In this document: in pieces, positions 11,139 to 22,559 of the stretch
How positions within the stretch are numbered: position 1 is the stretch's first letter
Layout of the letters: every line of letters begins with the position of its first letter
NCBI GenBank assembly: GCA_022266195.1
Contig: WHVY01000002.1
Coordinates: forward strand, 3,177,001-3,241,000
Reading direction: 5' to 3'
From: Tetranychus cinnabarinus
Taxonomy: Eukaryota; Arthropoda; Arachnida; Trombidiformes; Tetranychidae
Length of the DNA: 64,000 nt
Position numbers and translations under genes: made by a program
The notes under the pieces: generated by a model
The model's input: only the letters and a program-made list of their open reading frames with translations
Told to the model about the DNA's origin: nothing
Database searches by the model: none

Positions 11139-11484
11139 CTGAATGTAATAACCATGTATAGCAATTGAGTTTAGACCAAGATTTTATCTGAGCAAACTAC
11201 TCAATTCTTATCTAATCTGAACAATTTTCTGGTTTTATTGATCAGTTGATCCATTGTATAACACACATATTAAGTTTAATCTAACCAGGCTGGTATCGAT
11301 TATGATTATGACCTTTTCATAGTTAGCAAACGTTCATTATTCTAAGAGGCTCACCTGCGATTAACCAAAGTTTGACGCATTTAGAAGATTAATCTCTGAA
11401 GAAGTATGTTTAAATATGGATTGTTTCTGTTGCTTGAGGAAGAACTTTTTCAAACAGTGAAATAACCTCTTGAATGAAACGACT

Positions 11485-11790
11485 ACAGACGGTTTTTGCT
11501 AAGTGTGAGAATGATTTTTCTAGTACTTAAAGACATTTTTGATATGATTTCTATGTGTTCCTTTCGAAACTTTTTAGTTTGCTTTGATTGCTCTCCCTGT
11601 TTTCGATTTATTGACATTTGTTGAAATGCACGCAAACTCGTGAGCAAACAGATCACCCTCTTTCCATTCAGGGTTCATCGTGTGTCCCTACTGAGTAGCC
11701 CAGAATGCTAACGAGGACAGCAGAAAATTTTCAGAATAGATAATAGGTGTCGAACCATCTTCTATTCGAAAAGTAACTCAAGCACGTTTA
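11485..11790. repeat. direct repeat, copy 1 (f-unit far upstream)
   Basis: About 300 bp nearly identical to 13991-14297 (both contain GCACGCAAACTCGTGAGCAA). Each copy lies upstream of an f-type gene and next to P450 remains, so it is part of a tandemly duplicated f-gene/P450 unit. No coding capacity seen. Confidence 0.65.
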
Positions 11791-11984
11791 TAATGTGAAA
11801 ATATTGTCATTCCCATCTTTCGACTTTCGTTTAATCTCCTGAAACAAGAAAAAGGTTCTAATTTTGAATCTTGATCTGGGATATTTTTTCGCGTTAATCT
11901 TCATCATTCAGGCGAAATTAGAATGCTGATAAACACTAAAAAACGAAAATACAGCCATTCAAGCGTACAAAGTTCATCAATCAA

Positions 11985-12360
11985 CAGCTTGCACTTGGGT
12001 CATATCGAATGAATGTATTCAACCCAGCAACTTTGTAAGTTTGGTAAACACGATCCATGTTGCATTAATCGACTTTGAACTGATCAGAATAATTGAAATT
12101 GTGAAAAAACAAGATTGATATATTATTTGATCATCATACTGTCCCAGCTTTAAACTATAAACTGGTCCTTACTCTATGGGTAAAGAATCAAACTGAAAGT
12201 AACTTTCATCCTTCAGGAATAGATAATAACCAACGATTGGAAGTCCCCATGGTCCAGGTGGGAATTGAAATAATCTTTTGATTGTTATTACAACAAAATT
12301 AAACACAAATAAAAATATGCGTCCAGCTGCAGAAAAGACAAAATAATCGGTTAAAAACAT
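11985..12360 (-). pseudogene. CYP2-clan P450 pseudogene (internally deleted)
   Basis: Reads from ATG 12360: M-F-L-T-D-Y-F-V-F-S, the membrane anchor, then P-P-G-P-W-G-L-P-I-V-G-Y-Y as in the intact P450 at 26056-27561. After F-D-S-L it hits a stop, resumes G-P-V-Y-S-L-K-L-G-Q, and loses about 90 residues. It then continues as S-N-N-I-S-I-L-F-F in another frame with a second stop, and jumps to R-Y-D-P-S near the C-terminus. The I-helix, ExxR and heme-Cys regions are gone. The same broken copy is at 61360-61983, so the damage predates the block duplication. Confidence 0.85.
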
Positions 12361-12532
12361 TTCAATCGACTTAAGTTGAGAAATGATGTTTGGTGACAAC
12401 AAACCTACTAATCAAGAAAACTTGGTAACTGCATCATGATATTAGATTTTCGAATTAATGATAGGACCATGAAATTAAAGTGAATTATGAAAGAAGATAC
12501 AGCTATGAAATTTATAAGAGGAGAGGAGTTTC

Positions 12533-12790
12533 TGGTTTTAATGATCAGTTGATCCATTGTGTAACACACACATTACTCAAACACAAGTGAACAACTAACA
12601 ATCTAACCAAGTTGGGCTTGATTCTGATAATAACCTTTTCATGACTGAAAAACTTTTACATTATTTTTAAATGTTAACTCTTCATTAATCACCGAATGAC
12701 GCATTTAGATTATTGAATTCTGAGAATTTCCTTTCAATATGGATTATAATTGTTGATTAAAAATGACTTACAATGTAATATATTAAATCT
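12533..12790 (-). repeat. orphan upstream cassette of the four-TM family
   Basis: This matches the cassette normally found upstream of e/f-type genes (GATCAGTTGATCCATT, AACCAAGTTGG, TGTTGATTAAAAATGACTT) but lies next to the P450 pseudogene with no four-TM gene at its 3' side. It looks like a recombination scar. Confidence 0.6.
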
Positions 12791-12981
12791 ACATTGGTAA
12801 TCAAAACACAAAACAATTGAAAGATTGAAATCATGAGCACATATTGAAAGTCAATCAGGGAATGTAAAAAAGAATTGATTAGATTCACTAATTTTAAATT
12901 CTTGATTAAAAGCAATTTACAGTTATGCCAGAAAAATAATTCTATTTATCAACTGGTATGTGTTTCAACAAGACAATAAAA

Positions 12982-13497
12982 TTACATTTGATGAACCACT
13001 TTTTCCATGGATGGAGCTTCCATTTTAAAAGGTTTTAAATTAAAAGTTTTGGCCTTTGAAGCTTTGGCCAATCTAGTTGAATATGCTCCAACAAGCACAG
13101 CTAAAACTAAATTGCTGAATAACGCAACCATTAAGATAATTGTGCGAACAGTATACGAATAGTATACGTTTTCATAGGCTTCTCTAGCAATAAGCTCCAT
13201 ATCAAAAAGTTCTTTGGTGTCCAACACAATTCCTATTATGGGTAGCACTACTCCGAGATAAAGTATTATTTTACCAATGTTGAGCATATCTCTCCATTGT
13301 TTGATGATGGCTGCTAACATGAGTCCATGAAAGACAAGGCTGATTAGAGTAACACCAATTGCTGGTCCATTGAGTAGAAACACTGCTCCACTCAATCCGA
13401 TGACATTCAATGCAATGAAGAAACTGAAGATTCCTTTCAACTGCGTTGGTAAAGTACCACAACCGTTGTCTTCCCAATCAATCTCTAGCTCATTCAT
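12982..13497 (-). CDS. four-TM family protein, subtype f (171 aa)
   Basis: M-N-E-L-E-I-D-W-E-D-N-G-C-G-T-L N-terminus, four TM segments, I-I-K-Q-W-R-D-M-L-N-I-G-K patch, and the longest C-terminal tail of the family (K-P-F-K-M-E-A-P-S-M-E-K-V-V-H). The first ~105 residues are almost identical to 24539-25045, but TM4 and the preceding loop differ strongly (S-Y-T-V-R-T-I-I-L-M-V here). Confidence 0.8.
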   Translation of the reverse strand: MNELEIDWEDNGCGTLPTQLKGIFSFFIALNVIGLSGAVFLLNGPAIGVTLISLVFHGLMLAAIIKQWRDMLNIGKIILYLGVVLPIIGIVLDTKELFDMELIAREAYENVYYSYTVRTIILMVALFSNLVLAVLVGAYSTRLAKASKAKTFNLKPFKMEAPSMEKVVHQM

Positions 13498-13607
13498 GGC
13501 TCGTTTGTAGATTCAGCTTGATGTTGAGTTACTAACAGATGAATCAGTAGTGAAAATTAAAAATAACTTCTTGAAACAATCACTTGAGAAGCAAAATAAC
13601 AAATAAA

Positions 13608-13618
13608 TGATTTATATA
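13608..13618 (-). promoter_or_regulatory. TATA-like box of the 12982-13497 gene
   Basis: Minus strand TATATAAATCA about 110 bp upstream of the ATG. Confidence 0.45.
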
Positions 13619-13990
13619 CTGAATGTAATAACCATGTATAGCAATGAAGTTTAAACCATGATCAAGATTTTATCGAAGCAACCTACTCAATTCTTATCTA
13701 ATCTAAACAAAATTTTGGTTTAATTGATCAGTTGATCCATTTTATAATACACTTACTCTGGTATATGAATTAACATAAATGAACTGATTTAAACTAATCA
13801 GGTTGGTATCGATTCTGATTATGATGATGATAACCTTTCCATGATTGGCAAACGTTAATATTCTGATGCGCTGACTTAATCAACTTTTGACGCATTTAGA
13901 AGTTTAATTTCTGAGAAAATCGTTTCAATATGGATTGTTTCTGTTGCTTAAGAATGACTTTTTAAAACATTGAAACAATCTCTTGAATGA

Positions 13991-14297
13991 AACAACTATA
14001 GACGGTTTTTGCTAAGTGTGAGAATGATTTTTCTAGTACTTAAAGACATTTTTGATATGATTTCTATGTGTTCCTTTCGAAACTTTTTAGTTTGCTTTGA
14101 TTGCTCTCCCTGTTTTCGATTTATTGACATTTGTTGAAATGCACGCAAACTCGTGAGCAAACAGATCACCCTCTGTCCATTCAGGGTTCATCGTGTGTCC
14201 TACTGAGTAGTCCAGCATGCTAACGAGGACATTAGAAAATTTTCAGAATAGATAATAGGTGTCAAACCATCTTCTATTCGAAAAGTAACTTAGGCAT
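13991..14297. repeat. direct repeat, copy 2 (f-unit far upstream)
   Basis: Copy of 11485-11790. Downstream, at about 14410-14430, a ~25 bp remnant (CTGTACTTGGGTCATAT) matches the C-terminal end of the P450 pseudogene. A P450 copy once followed here too and has been almost wholly deleted. Confidence 0.6.
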
Positions 14298-14559
14298 GTT
14301 TTTTTCTCGTTCATCTTCTTCATTCAGGGGAGATCAGAATGCTGATAAACACTGACACAACGAAAATACAGCCATTCAAACGTCTAAAGTACATTAATTA
14401 AATTAATTAACAGCCTGTACTTGGGTCATATTATGTTCAAATTTATGATAGGACCCTGAAATTGTGGCGAATTATTCATAATCACAGCTATGTAGGAATT
14501 TTGTAGGAGCACTAAAACTGGCTCCATTCATCAAATTGAATTTGTGCCACTTTCTAGTG

Positions 14560-14731
14560 GACTAGGCTCATAAGAGTAAAGCCAATTGCTGATCCGCTGA
14601 ATGAAACGTTTGCTTCGATCAATGCGATGACACTCAATGCAGCACGAAACGGTAGATTATAGTCAACCACTTTTTCAAAGAACTGTTTCCTTGGTCGGCC
14701 TCTTATCCTCTGTACCTTTCATGATTAGTTT
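14560..14731 (-). pseudogene. four-TM family 5' fragment (e-like)
   Basis: The minus strand from ATG 14731 gives M-K-G-T-E-D-K-R, then frameshifts and stops, with nucleotide similarity through TM1 and the start of TM2. It ends abruptly near 14560. Its own upstream cassette follows to about 15050 with a degraded TATA (about 14835-14850). Confidence 0.7.
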
Positions 14732-15468
14732 AAAGATTTAGACTTAATTCTGAGTTAAATATCACAGATAAATCGTCAATGAAAATTGAAAATTATTTTT
14801 GTGGAACACTTGAGAAGCAGAGTTAAAAATGAATAATTTTGATGCTCAATTTAATAACAATGGAGTTTGGTTAAGATTTAATAAAGCGAAATCTGATCTA
14901 AACGAATTTCTTGGTTTCAATGCTCAGTTGATCCATTTTATAACAAACATATTTCTCAAACATCAATGAATAACTTTAATCTAACCAATTTGGCCTTGAT
15001 TCTGATTATAATCTTTCCATGATTGGAAAAGATACACATCACTTGAAGTGTTAACATGTGATTAATAAGCGAATGACACACAAAGTTGATTGAATTCTGA
15101 GAATTCAGTTCCGATATCGATTGTAATTGTTTATTTAAAATAACTTTGATAATTAACGTTTTTAGGTTTTGATTTTATTCTGATTAAAAGCTCTTCATGA
15201 TTCTCCTTATACATTATTTTGAGTTATTAACTCACGATTGATCATTGGGATTAATTTCTGAGAAATTGGTTTCAATATTGACTGTTTTTGCTGATTAAAA
15301 ATGTTAAAAGTTGAACAGCTTTCCAATGAAACGAAATTTATCTTGATTTAACTAGAGGCTGATCACAATCAAATCGTACATTTCTTTTCATTAAGTTTTA
15401 CAATTCAGTCAATCCTGTAATATGTGTAACTGCCTTTCGACTAAAAAGTAATAATTTAATAAGTTAAT

Positions 15469-18400
15469 CTACAGAACGTCTCTTTTTTTAGTAGAAAATT
15501 TAAATCCAATGAACCCACCAGCAAACGCCATTAAGCAGACCATTGTTCCCAATCCTATTGCTATCTTCAAATTATTTGATTTAGTTGGTGATTCGGATGG
15601 TGTTTTTAATGCAGATGGCTGTGGGCTAGTTTTACTTTTTCCTGAAATCTTATTGTGATTTATGTAAATTGAACAAATTTTGCTGTTGCTTTTTGTTACT
15701 TGAAATAGTTCACCTTGATTGGCATCACTTGGTTTCAACTTTGTCAATATACAACTCATTAATGAAGCAGTGCTATCGAAAACTTGATTATAGTCAATTA
15801 TTTCACAAAACTCGAGGGTACAACAATTAGGATCTGAATTGCATCTGGAAGCACAGTGTTCAAGTGATAGATGGTCAAAGATACCAACAATTGATTCTTT
15901 CACATAATCTTTCAATGCAAGTCCAACTTTCTGTTCATAATCAAGTTCAGATTTCTCTGTAATATCAAAAAGATTGAATAATTAGTAAATATAATATTTA
16001 TCAGATTTCAAATGAATTTAAGGTTAAATTAAAGGTTTTTACTTGAATAATGGGAACATCCAGATTCAGCCAACTTCCAGTTTGTTACATTTATTTGATG
16101 AACTTTATCTATCTCAATGTGGTTAACATGTAAAAAACAAACAGATTCATTTCTGAAAGAAATTGGGATAAAAAATAAAAACACATTAGATCTATTCATA
16201 GATAAATGATTGAAATAATTAATAATGAAAATCGAAGAAAAATCGTTCAAAACTACTGATGAGTTTGATATTTTAGCAAAATGTCGAAAAAAGAAATCTT
16301 TTCTGCGGAAATCAAATGCAAGTTTCGATTTACCGTTTATAATTATCTTGGCAATAATCAAATGATTCACAATTGAAATCATTCGATTGGGCACATCTTT
16401 TAGCACAATCACCAATTGGTACATTAGATATGGTTGAGACGGCATCTACAACTAGACTTTTACCAGGATACTCATGGAACAGATTCATAAATGATTCTAT
16501 TATAGATTTAAATTGAGAAATGAAATTAGTTCAAGAAACTCAAATCAATGTGACAGTATATTTACTTTGATAGATGTTACATCCATCTGCATGGCTTGTT
16601 TTGTCTTCAAGTGAGTCTTTCAATGAACTCGATGTTTCTCCACTCAAAATACATTCTTTATTCTGGTTAACACAATATGAAAGTGTATTACAGTCATCAT
16701 CATTCAAACAAGTCATGAAACATTCGTTAAGAGTACTTTTCTTGAATTTTGCTTCCTTGAAATGACGATTAATTGCGATCATCGGAAAATCTTGAGCTCT
16801 TAAAGTTCTAGAATCACTTGTTTGTAGTTGCTGAGAAATGTCACCAATCTCTTCGGGCCCACTCACAATGAAAAAATCTTCAGCTGGTAGGCCGATACTG
16901 TATAAACGAAATTCGCCTGCTGAGACTTTATTCCTTATCTGTTGTAACACATGAGCAATTGTCGACAAATAATTTGCTCTAACCAATGGTGTAACATCAA
17001 CCGTAGTAGATCTAGAATAAAATTTGCAGTCCTTATTGAGGCTTGTTTCAACATCATCATAAAGATTTGCTTTTACAAAAATTGAACAATCATAATCTGA
17101 ACAATAACTAAAATCAAAACAATTCGGTGTTGAACTGCACAGTTGTTCACAGTCCTCGATTTTAGATCGTTGGACAATATTTGAAGGATTAATAATTTTA
17201 GATTGAGTAAAACCACGATAAGCCTCAATGAAATGCACACGATCATAAAGCTTAACAGTAACATAAACATTAGAATCAACTTGTTGTGCATGATTGTCAC
17301 CAATGCGAGTTATTGGAATGAATGAAGTCAAAGATTTTTCAGTGGATTCCTTAATTGTTAACATATTGAATCCAATCATCCAAGGATCTGAAAAGAGAAG
17401 TTGAAACCAAGTATAGCTTCCAGATTCTTCATAACAACCAGAAACATCAAATCGATCACCATGCTCAATGAAATCAGTAACGTAACTAATCACGGTTACT
17501 TCAACTTGAGGAGGAGAGGAAACCAGATCATAGTATTCATCGCTTCGATCTTTGGTAAATATGACTTTACTCGGAACAAAATTACTTGCGTTCTTATTGT
17601 AATAATAGTCAATGATGGCATCAACTCTACCATTGAAGAACTTCGGTGCTCTGTATTCTTCCACTCGAAAAGGTCCTAAAGGTATCTCACCAATGAAAAT
17701 TGGTGCATATTCTTGAGGAGGTTTCATTACCAAATAGTACAATAAATTGAAGGCATATTTATAGGGAGGATAAGGCCAACGGGTGATTATGTTAACATCA
17801 GACGAATAATCTGAAGTATAATGATTGCATCGACCAGTGTGTTCATCCACGCGAAATCGCCCTAAAGGAGGCGGCATTTCAATGGAACGTATGAAATCAG
17901 TTCCTTCTTGGATTTTGTATGAAATAACATCGCTTCGTTTCATAACTCGAGCAGTTGATTTGAAAGGGTCACTGTTAGGATAGACTAGTATCGCTTCCAT
18001 GTCCATAGTAAACTCTTCAACTTGACCAAAATCTGGTAATGGAGTAGATGGACGAGTACCTTTACGAGCACATCCATAACCCAATGGATATTGAAAGGCA
18101 TCATCTGATGATGTAACCAACGGTTCGAACATGTAAAAGTTGTAAACATATTTAGACTCTGAATCAACTTGCTTTTTAACTGTTCGAGTTCCATTGATTG
18201 AAATGGCCTCCTGAGTCTCAACCCATTTAGGATAATACAACGAGAACTGATAAGGCAATGAAGTCTTAACATCAAAGTAAAAGTCAATGTAAGGTCCATT
18301 AGGATTAGTACAATAAAACCAATGATTAACAGTACGACCTTCAATCAGTTCGGATCCAATGAATGAAGCTTTATCACTTATACTGTTGGCATAAATCATC

Positions 18401-18852
18401 AACACTGTTGGTCCCAAATGAACGGAATCCTTAAACATCTCCGAAGTAGCGACAATATCTTTTGGTTCGAACCAATCTTTGATCGATTCAATCTTCTCAT
18501 TCTGAGTCAAGTCCAACCTTGTGCACGTATTTTCATGAACTGTAATCTTTTCCTCTGTTGAATGATAATAATAACGTCGGTTCATTTTATCTTGAATGGT
18601 TGCTTCCAACTCAACATATCCAACATTGTTTTTCGCATCATAATAGTCATGGATCAAATTGTTTCGAGTTGGATTAATAACTTCAACAGATGAACGATAA
18701 GCTGTTTGTTTATCAATCAAACTGAGAACATTTGGAACTTTCAATTCACCAACTTTACCTCTTTCGGGGAATTTGAAATCATCACAGATAATAGAACTAA
18801 TTAAGTAAAGAAACCAAAGTAGAAAAGAAAAGTTGAGATCGATCGAAATCAT
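15469..18852 (-). CDS. LolA-like/PAN-type type I membrane protein, four exons
   Basis: Proposed exons (minus): 18852-16566, 16496-16334, 16152-16043, 15956-15469. All introns are GT-AG (69, 181 and 86 bp). The joined CDS is 3048 nt (1015 aa plus stop) with phases that fit. It has a signal peptide (residues 1-23, hydrophobic, before D-D-F-K-F-P) and a large extracellular region with repeated beta-rich segments (P-P-L-G-R-F-R-V-D-E; I-P-L-G-P-F-R-V-E-E). Four Cys-rich PAN/apple-like modules follow (C-E-Q-L-C-S-S; C-F-M-T-C-L-N; C-A-K-R-C-A-Q; C-A-S-R-C-N-S), then a Ser/Thr/Pro stalk, one TM (L-K-I-A-I-G-L-G-T-M-V-C-L) and a short basic tail. It recalls the LolA-like-domain proteins annotated in other chelicerates; that link is from memory and untested. 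Likely cell-surface; ligand unknown. Confidence 0.8.
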
Positions 18853-19320
18853 TCTTGATGTGAAGATTCAGGATGAGAAAGGTTGTTTGAATATCCAGTT
18901 TAACCCAAGAGATCGGTTTGGAATAGAAAAATTGTGTGCAGAAAATTTTATTTATTTACAGTATTTACTAGCATTTAAAGGGGCGTTAATTCATTCTAGT
19001 AAGGTCAAGCAAAGGTGTCGAAAAGAGTTTTTATCTTTTTCTTGTTTAATGTCAAAAGGAGTGAAACTAAGATTAATAGATTGATACATTGTCGTTTCCA
19101 TTGAATTTGATCAAAATTTATCGGTTACATTGAATATAAAACAGGAAACTCTATTCATGAGATAAATATCATCGAATCATATTAATCGAATAAAATTGTC
19201 AATTAAAAGTTTCCATCTTTAAATGTATCAGTCTTTTCAATTCATTGCACACAGATGTGATAGTTTTATTGTTTACTACAATCTCGTGCTAACGAATTCT
19301 GAATAAAAATGAGGATAAAT
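18853..19320. other. upstream region of the LolA/PAN gene
   Basis: AT-rich, no four-TM cassette and no supported gene; presumed promoter and 5' UTR of the minus-strand gene. No clear core element could be assigned. Confidence 0.3.
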
Positions 19321-19760
19321 TTCAATAACAGATACGTTGATAAATATTAACCTTTTCATGTTTGTTAGACTTGCATTATTTCTAGGTGTTCACTCGTGAT
19401 TAATCAGCGAATAACGCGTTGAGATTATTGAATTCTGAGAATTTTGTTCAAATATGAATTGTAGTTTTTGATTAAAAATGGCTTACAATGTTAAATCTAC
19501 ATAGATATTGATGATATCTTCAGAGATGAATTATTTTGAGGTGTTTACGTGCGATTGATCAACATTTGACTCATTCAGATTGGTTTCTGAGAAATTCATT
19601 TCAATATTAATTGTATTTTTTACTAAAATGACGTTTTTGAACAGTTAGACGCCCTCTTCAATGAAATGTGAAACAAAGGTCACACCAATTAACTAGTGAA
19701 ATGTAAATCAAAATCAAAACACAAACTTCTTTTCATTAAATGTCAAAATATTAATTTAAG
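19320..19760 (-). repeat. orphan upstream cassette of the four-TM family
   Basis: Contains the far-upstream block typical of e/f units (ACTCGTGATTAATCAGCGAA, TGATTAAAAATGGCTTACAA, CGCCCTCTTCAATGAAA), but no four-TM gene lies at its 3' end. It abuts the broken f gene at 19765. Confidence 0.5.
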
Positions 19761-19764
19761 TAAA

Positions 19765-20553
19765 TAAGATAATTGTCTGCACAATGAGTTTTCTTGTTCT
19801 TACCCGGGTTACTATTATAACCAGGAAAGGGCCTAAATTTAGCCAACTTACACAATTAAGAGCTTGATAACGTTTTGGCACTAATCGAGCTCAAATTTTA
19901 TTAATTTTTTATTGAATTTTTACTAATAATTTATTAGATCAAAAACTTGAAAAAAGGTTAATGGGATTCGAGCTCAAACTTTCAAAAGCGCCAGACAATC
20001 CCTTTAACCACTTAACTAAACTTTCTTTTCTTAAAAATTCAATTTAAAGTAAATGCCAATAAAAAAATGGTCATTTAGCTAAAATCTTGTCAAGAAAATT
20101 TACAAAAATTTTGGTGAACTATTAGCTAGATGCGACCGAGAAATCAGCGCAACAAGAAATGAACGAGAGTTTGAAAAAAAAATTAGCTATTCTCTCGTTC
20201 ATTACTAAAAATTTGGTAAATTTCATCTAAAAGAGTAACCCGGGTATGTAGTATGACCCTTGGTATCGAGAAATCTTTTGGAGTCCAACACAATTCCCAT
20301 TACAGAAAACATTATTCCAAGGGGAAAAACGATTGTACCAATGTTGAGCATACATGTCCATTGTTTAAGCACGGCTGCTAACATGAGTCCATAAAAGACA
20401 AGACTGATTAGAGTAACACCAATTTCTGGTCCATTGACTAAAACCATTGCTTCGCTCAATGCGATAATATTCAATCCAACGAGGAAAGCGAAGCTTCCTT
20501 ACAACCAGAGTACCACAACCGTTGTCTTCCCAATCAATCTCTTCACTATTCAT
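19765..20553 (-). pseudogene. four-TM family subtype f pseudogene, split by a MITE
   Basis: Starts M-N-S-E-E-I-D-W-E-D-N-G-C-G-T-L at 20553. About 20 bp are then missing, so the frame shifts, and TM1-TM3 continue in another frame (N-I-I-A-L-S-E-A-M-V-L to D-S-K-R-F-L-D). The gene is interrupted at 20246 by the 19803-20244 insertion. Beyond it, about 36 bp (19765-19800) match the region around codon 110 of 10547-11017. TM4 and the tail are lost. Confidence 0.8.
19803..20244. mobile_element. MITE with CCCGGGTTACT terminal inverted repeats
   Basis: A 442 bp insertion bounded by CCCGGGTTACT and its exact inverse AGTAACCCGGG, each flanked by TA (19801-19802 and 20245-20246). This suggests a Tc1/mariner-type TA target duplication. 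The insertion is proved by the four-TM gene sequence on both sides. It has no ORF of note. A strong hairpin (AATGAACGAGAG-type arms) lies near 20160-20205. Confidence 0.8.
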
Positions 20554-20814
20554 GGTTCATCTGTAGATTCAGCTTGATGTTGAGTTATAAACATCAAGCA
20601 TTATAACAAATAAATTTGCTATGAAAATTGACAATAGTTTTTCGAGGAATCACTTGAGAAGCAGAATGACAAATGAATGATTTATATATTGAATGTAACA
20701 ACCATGTTTAGCAATGTAGGTTAGACCATGATCAAGATTTTATCGAAGCAATCTACTCAATTCTTATCTTATCAAAAAAATTCTGGTTTGCTTGATCAGA
20801 TTATTTATTGTATT

Positions 20815-21430
20815 ATATCAAAGAGCAAAGTAGGAATTTATTGGAAAACGCATACAGGTACGCGAAACCTTTTACAGATTTTGCCTGTTACAATTTACAG
20901 GGCGAAGCGCTTGATTATGAATTAGCTTCATCAAACATGTGGTAAGGCAGTTTCTTTTTACTTTCCTTGGTTGAGGTTTCAGGCAATTTGAAAATTGAGG
21001 TTTCGATAAGGGGAAGAACAAGGGGAAGGTTGCGTTAGACAATAAATTAAATTATGATTATTATTCATTTGAAGGTGTCATTGATTAATTCAATTAAATA
21101 ATTGTTTTATTTTCTTAGTTGAGACTGAATTGTCTGATTTTTATTTAAATTGATTTTGATTTGTTTGAGAAAGATTTACTTTCAGATTTTTGATTTGGAT
21201 TTCACTATTAATTTGGTCACTGTTAATAATTTGTTGAAGGTTGTTCAGGTCACTTTGATTGTCCGAGTCTTTATACCGTTTACTAACTTTCAGTTCTTGA
21301 TGAAAAACAAAATTAAAGTTTTGTCAGAAAAATAATTTAATTCTTAAATTTTCATGCGTTTGCAACCAAACCAATTAGATGTGATAATCATGTATACATG
21401 GGTAAAACTTTCGATGTCAAATACTATTCG
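20815..21430. other. non-coding spacer
   Basis: Partly single-copy in this window. The last ~130 bp match the usual 3' flank of four-TM genes (TTTTGTCAGAAAAATAATTTA). No gene seen. Confidence 0.4.
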
Positions 21431-21434
21431 GAAG

Positions 21435-21875
21435 TTAAGCATATGAAGCACTAGCCAATTCAGATGTATATCTTCCAAGAAGCACGACTAAAAATATATA
21501 GCAGATTAACGCAATACTCAAGAAAACTTCGTTCGCGATCAATAAGTTTCTCATTGCTTCTGTAAGACCATTGCCAGCAGCGATTGCGATACCTCCAGCC
21601 ACAATTGAGATAACACCAAACACGGTTCCAATTATGAGAATAATTCGACCAATGTTAAGCACAACTCTCCATTCCTTAACGATGGCTGCCAACATGATTC
21701 CATCAATGGCAATGCCAATAATAGAAAGACCAATTCCTGATCCGTTGGTTGCAACTATTGCTGCGATCAATGAAATAACATTCAATGCAACGAGAACACT
21801 GAATATTCCTTGCAACCACGATTTTGCCGAACTTCTAGTACCTTGGTATGACATCTTATTCTCTGTACCTTTCAT
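21435..21875 (-). CDS. four-TM family protein, subtype g (146 aa)
   Basis: M-K-G-T-E-N-K-M-S-Y-Q-G-T start, four TM segments, V-K-E-W-R-V-V-L-N-I-G-R, a short loop (A-A-G-N-G-L-T-E-A-M) and tail A-S-A-S-Y-A. It is the only member without a close paralog in the window and looks nearest to a family consensus. Its upstream cassette is unusual. The TATA position reads AAGAAAATCATT on the minus strand (21995-22008), so the box is lost, and about 140 bp of foreign sequence (about 22023-22165) interrupts the cassette. Confidence 0.8.
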   Translation of the reverse strand: MKGTENKMSYQGTRSSAKSWLQGIFSVLVALNVISLIAAIVATNGSGIGLSIIGIAIDGIMLAAIVKEWRVVLNIGRIILIIGTVFGVISIVAGGIAIAAGNGLTEAMRNLLIANEVFLSIALICYIFLVVLLGRYTSELASASYA

Positions 21876-22559
21876 GGTTCGTTGTTAGATTTAAACTTGA
21901 TGTTTAGTTAAATAAAACACAATTTAATTAGTAATGGAAACTGAAAATAACTTTTTCACTTGAAGCAATCACTTGAGAAGCAAAATAACAAATGAATGAT
22001 TTTCTTACTCAATCTATTAACCAGGGCAAAATCGACTAAAAAGCAGGAGAAATCGCATATTTTTCAGTGAAATGACTGTAATTGAATCAGATAAAATCAG
22101 CTTATCAATGAAACTACAATCTGAGAAAATAGATTCAACAATTCCTCTTCCCTTGTTAATAACCATTATTAGCAAAATCGAGTTTAGACTTTCATTAAGA
22201 TTTACGATTGATCGATATGCTCAATCTTTATCTAATCTAGAAATATTTATGGTTTTAATGATCAGTAAATCCATTGTTTAACACCAAAATTGCTCAAACT
22301 TAAATGAATTAGTTAAATCCTATTAGGTTGATTTATGATTAAAGCCTCTTCATGATTGGTAAGCGTGCATTTTGAGTTGATAACCCGCGATAAACAATCA
22401 TTTGACGCATTTTGATGATAATTTCTGAGAATTTTGTCACAATACAAATTATAATTATCGATTACGCATTGAGATGATTAATTCCAGAGAAATATGTTTC
22501 AATATGGATTAGTGTTGATTAAAACAACTTCAACAGCTAAACACTCTTCAATGTTAAGT

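Noticed and set aside
16029..16445. 138-codon minus-strand frame
   Set aside because: It runs through an intron of the LolA/PAN gene; only 16043-16152 and 16334-16445 overlap real exons, in phases set by splicing.
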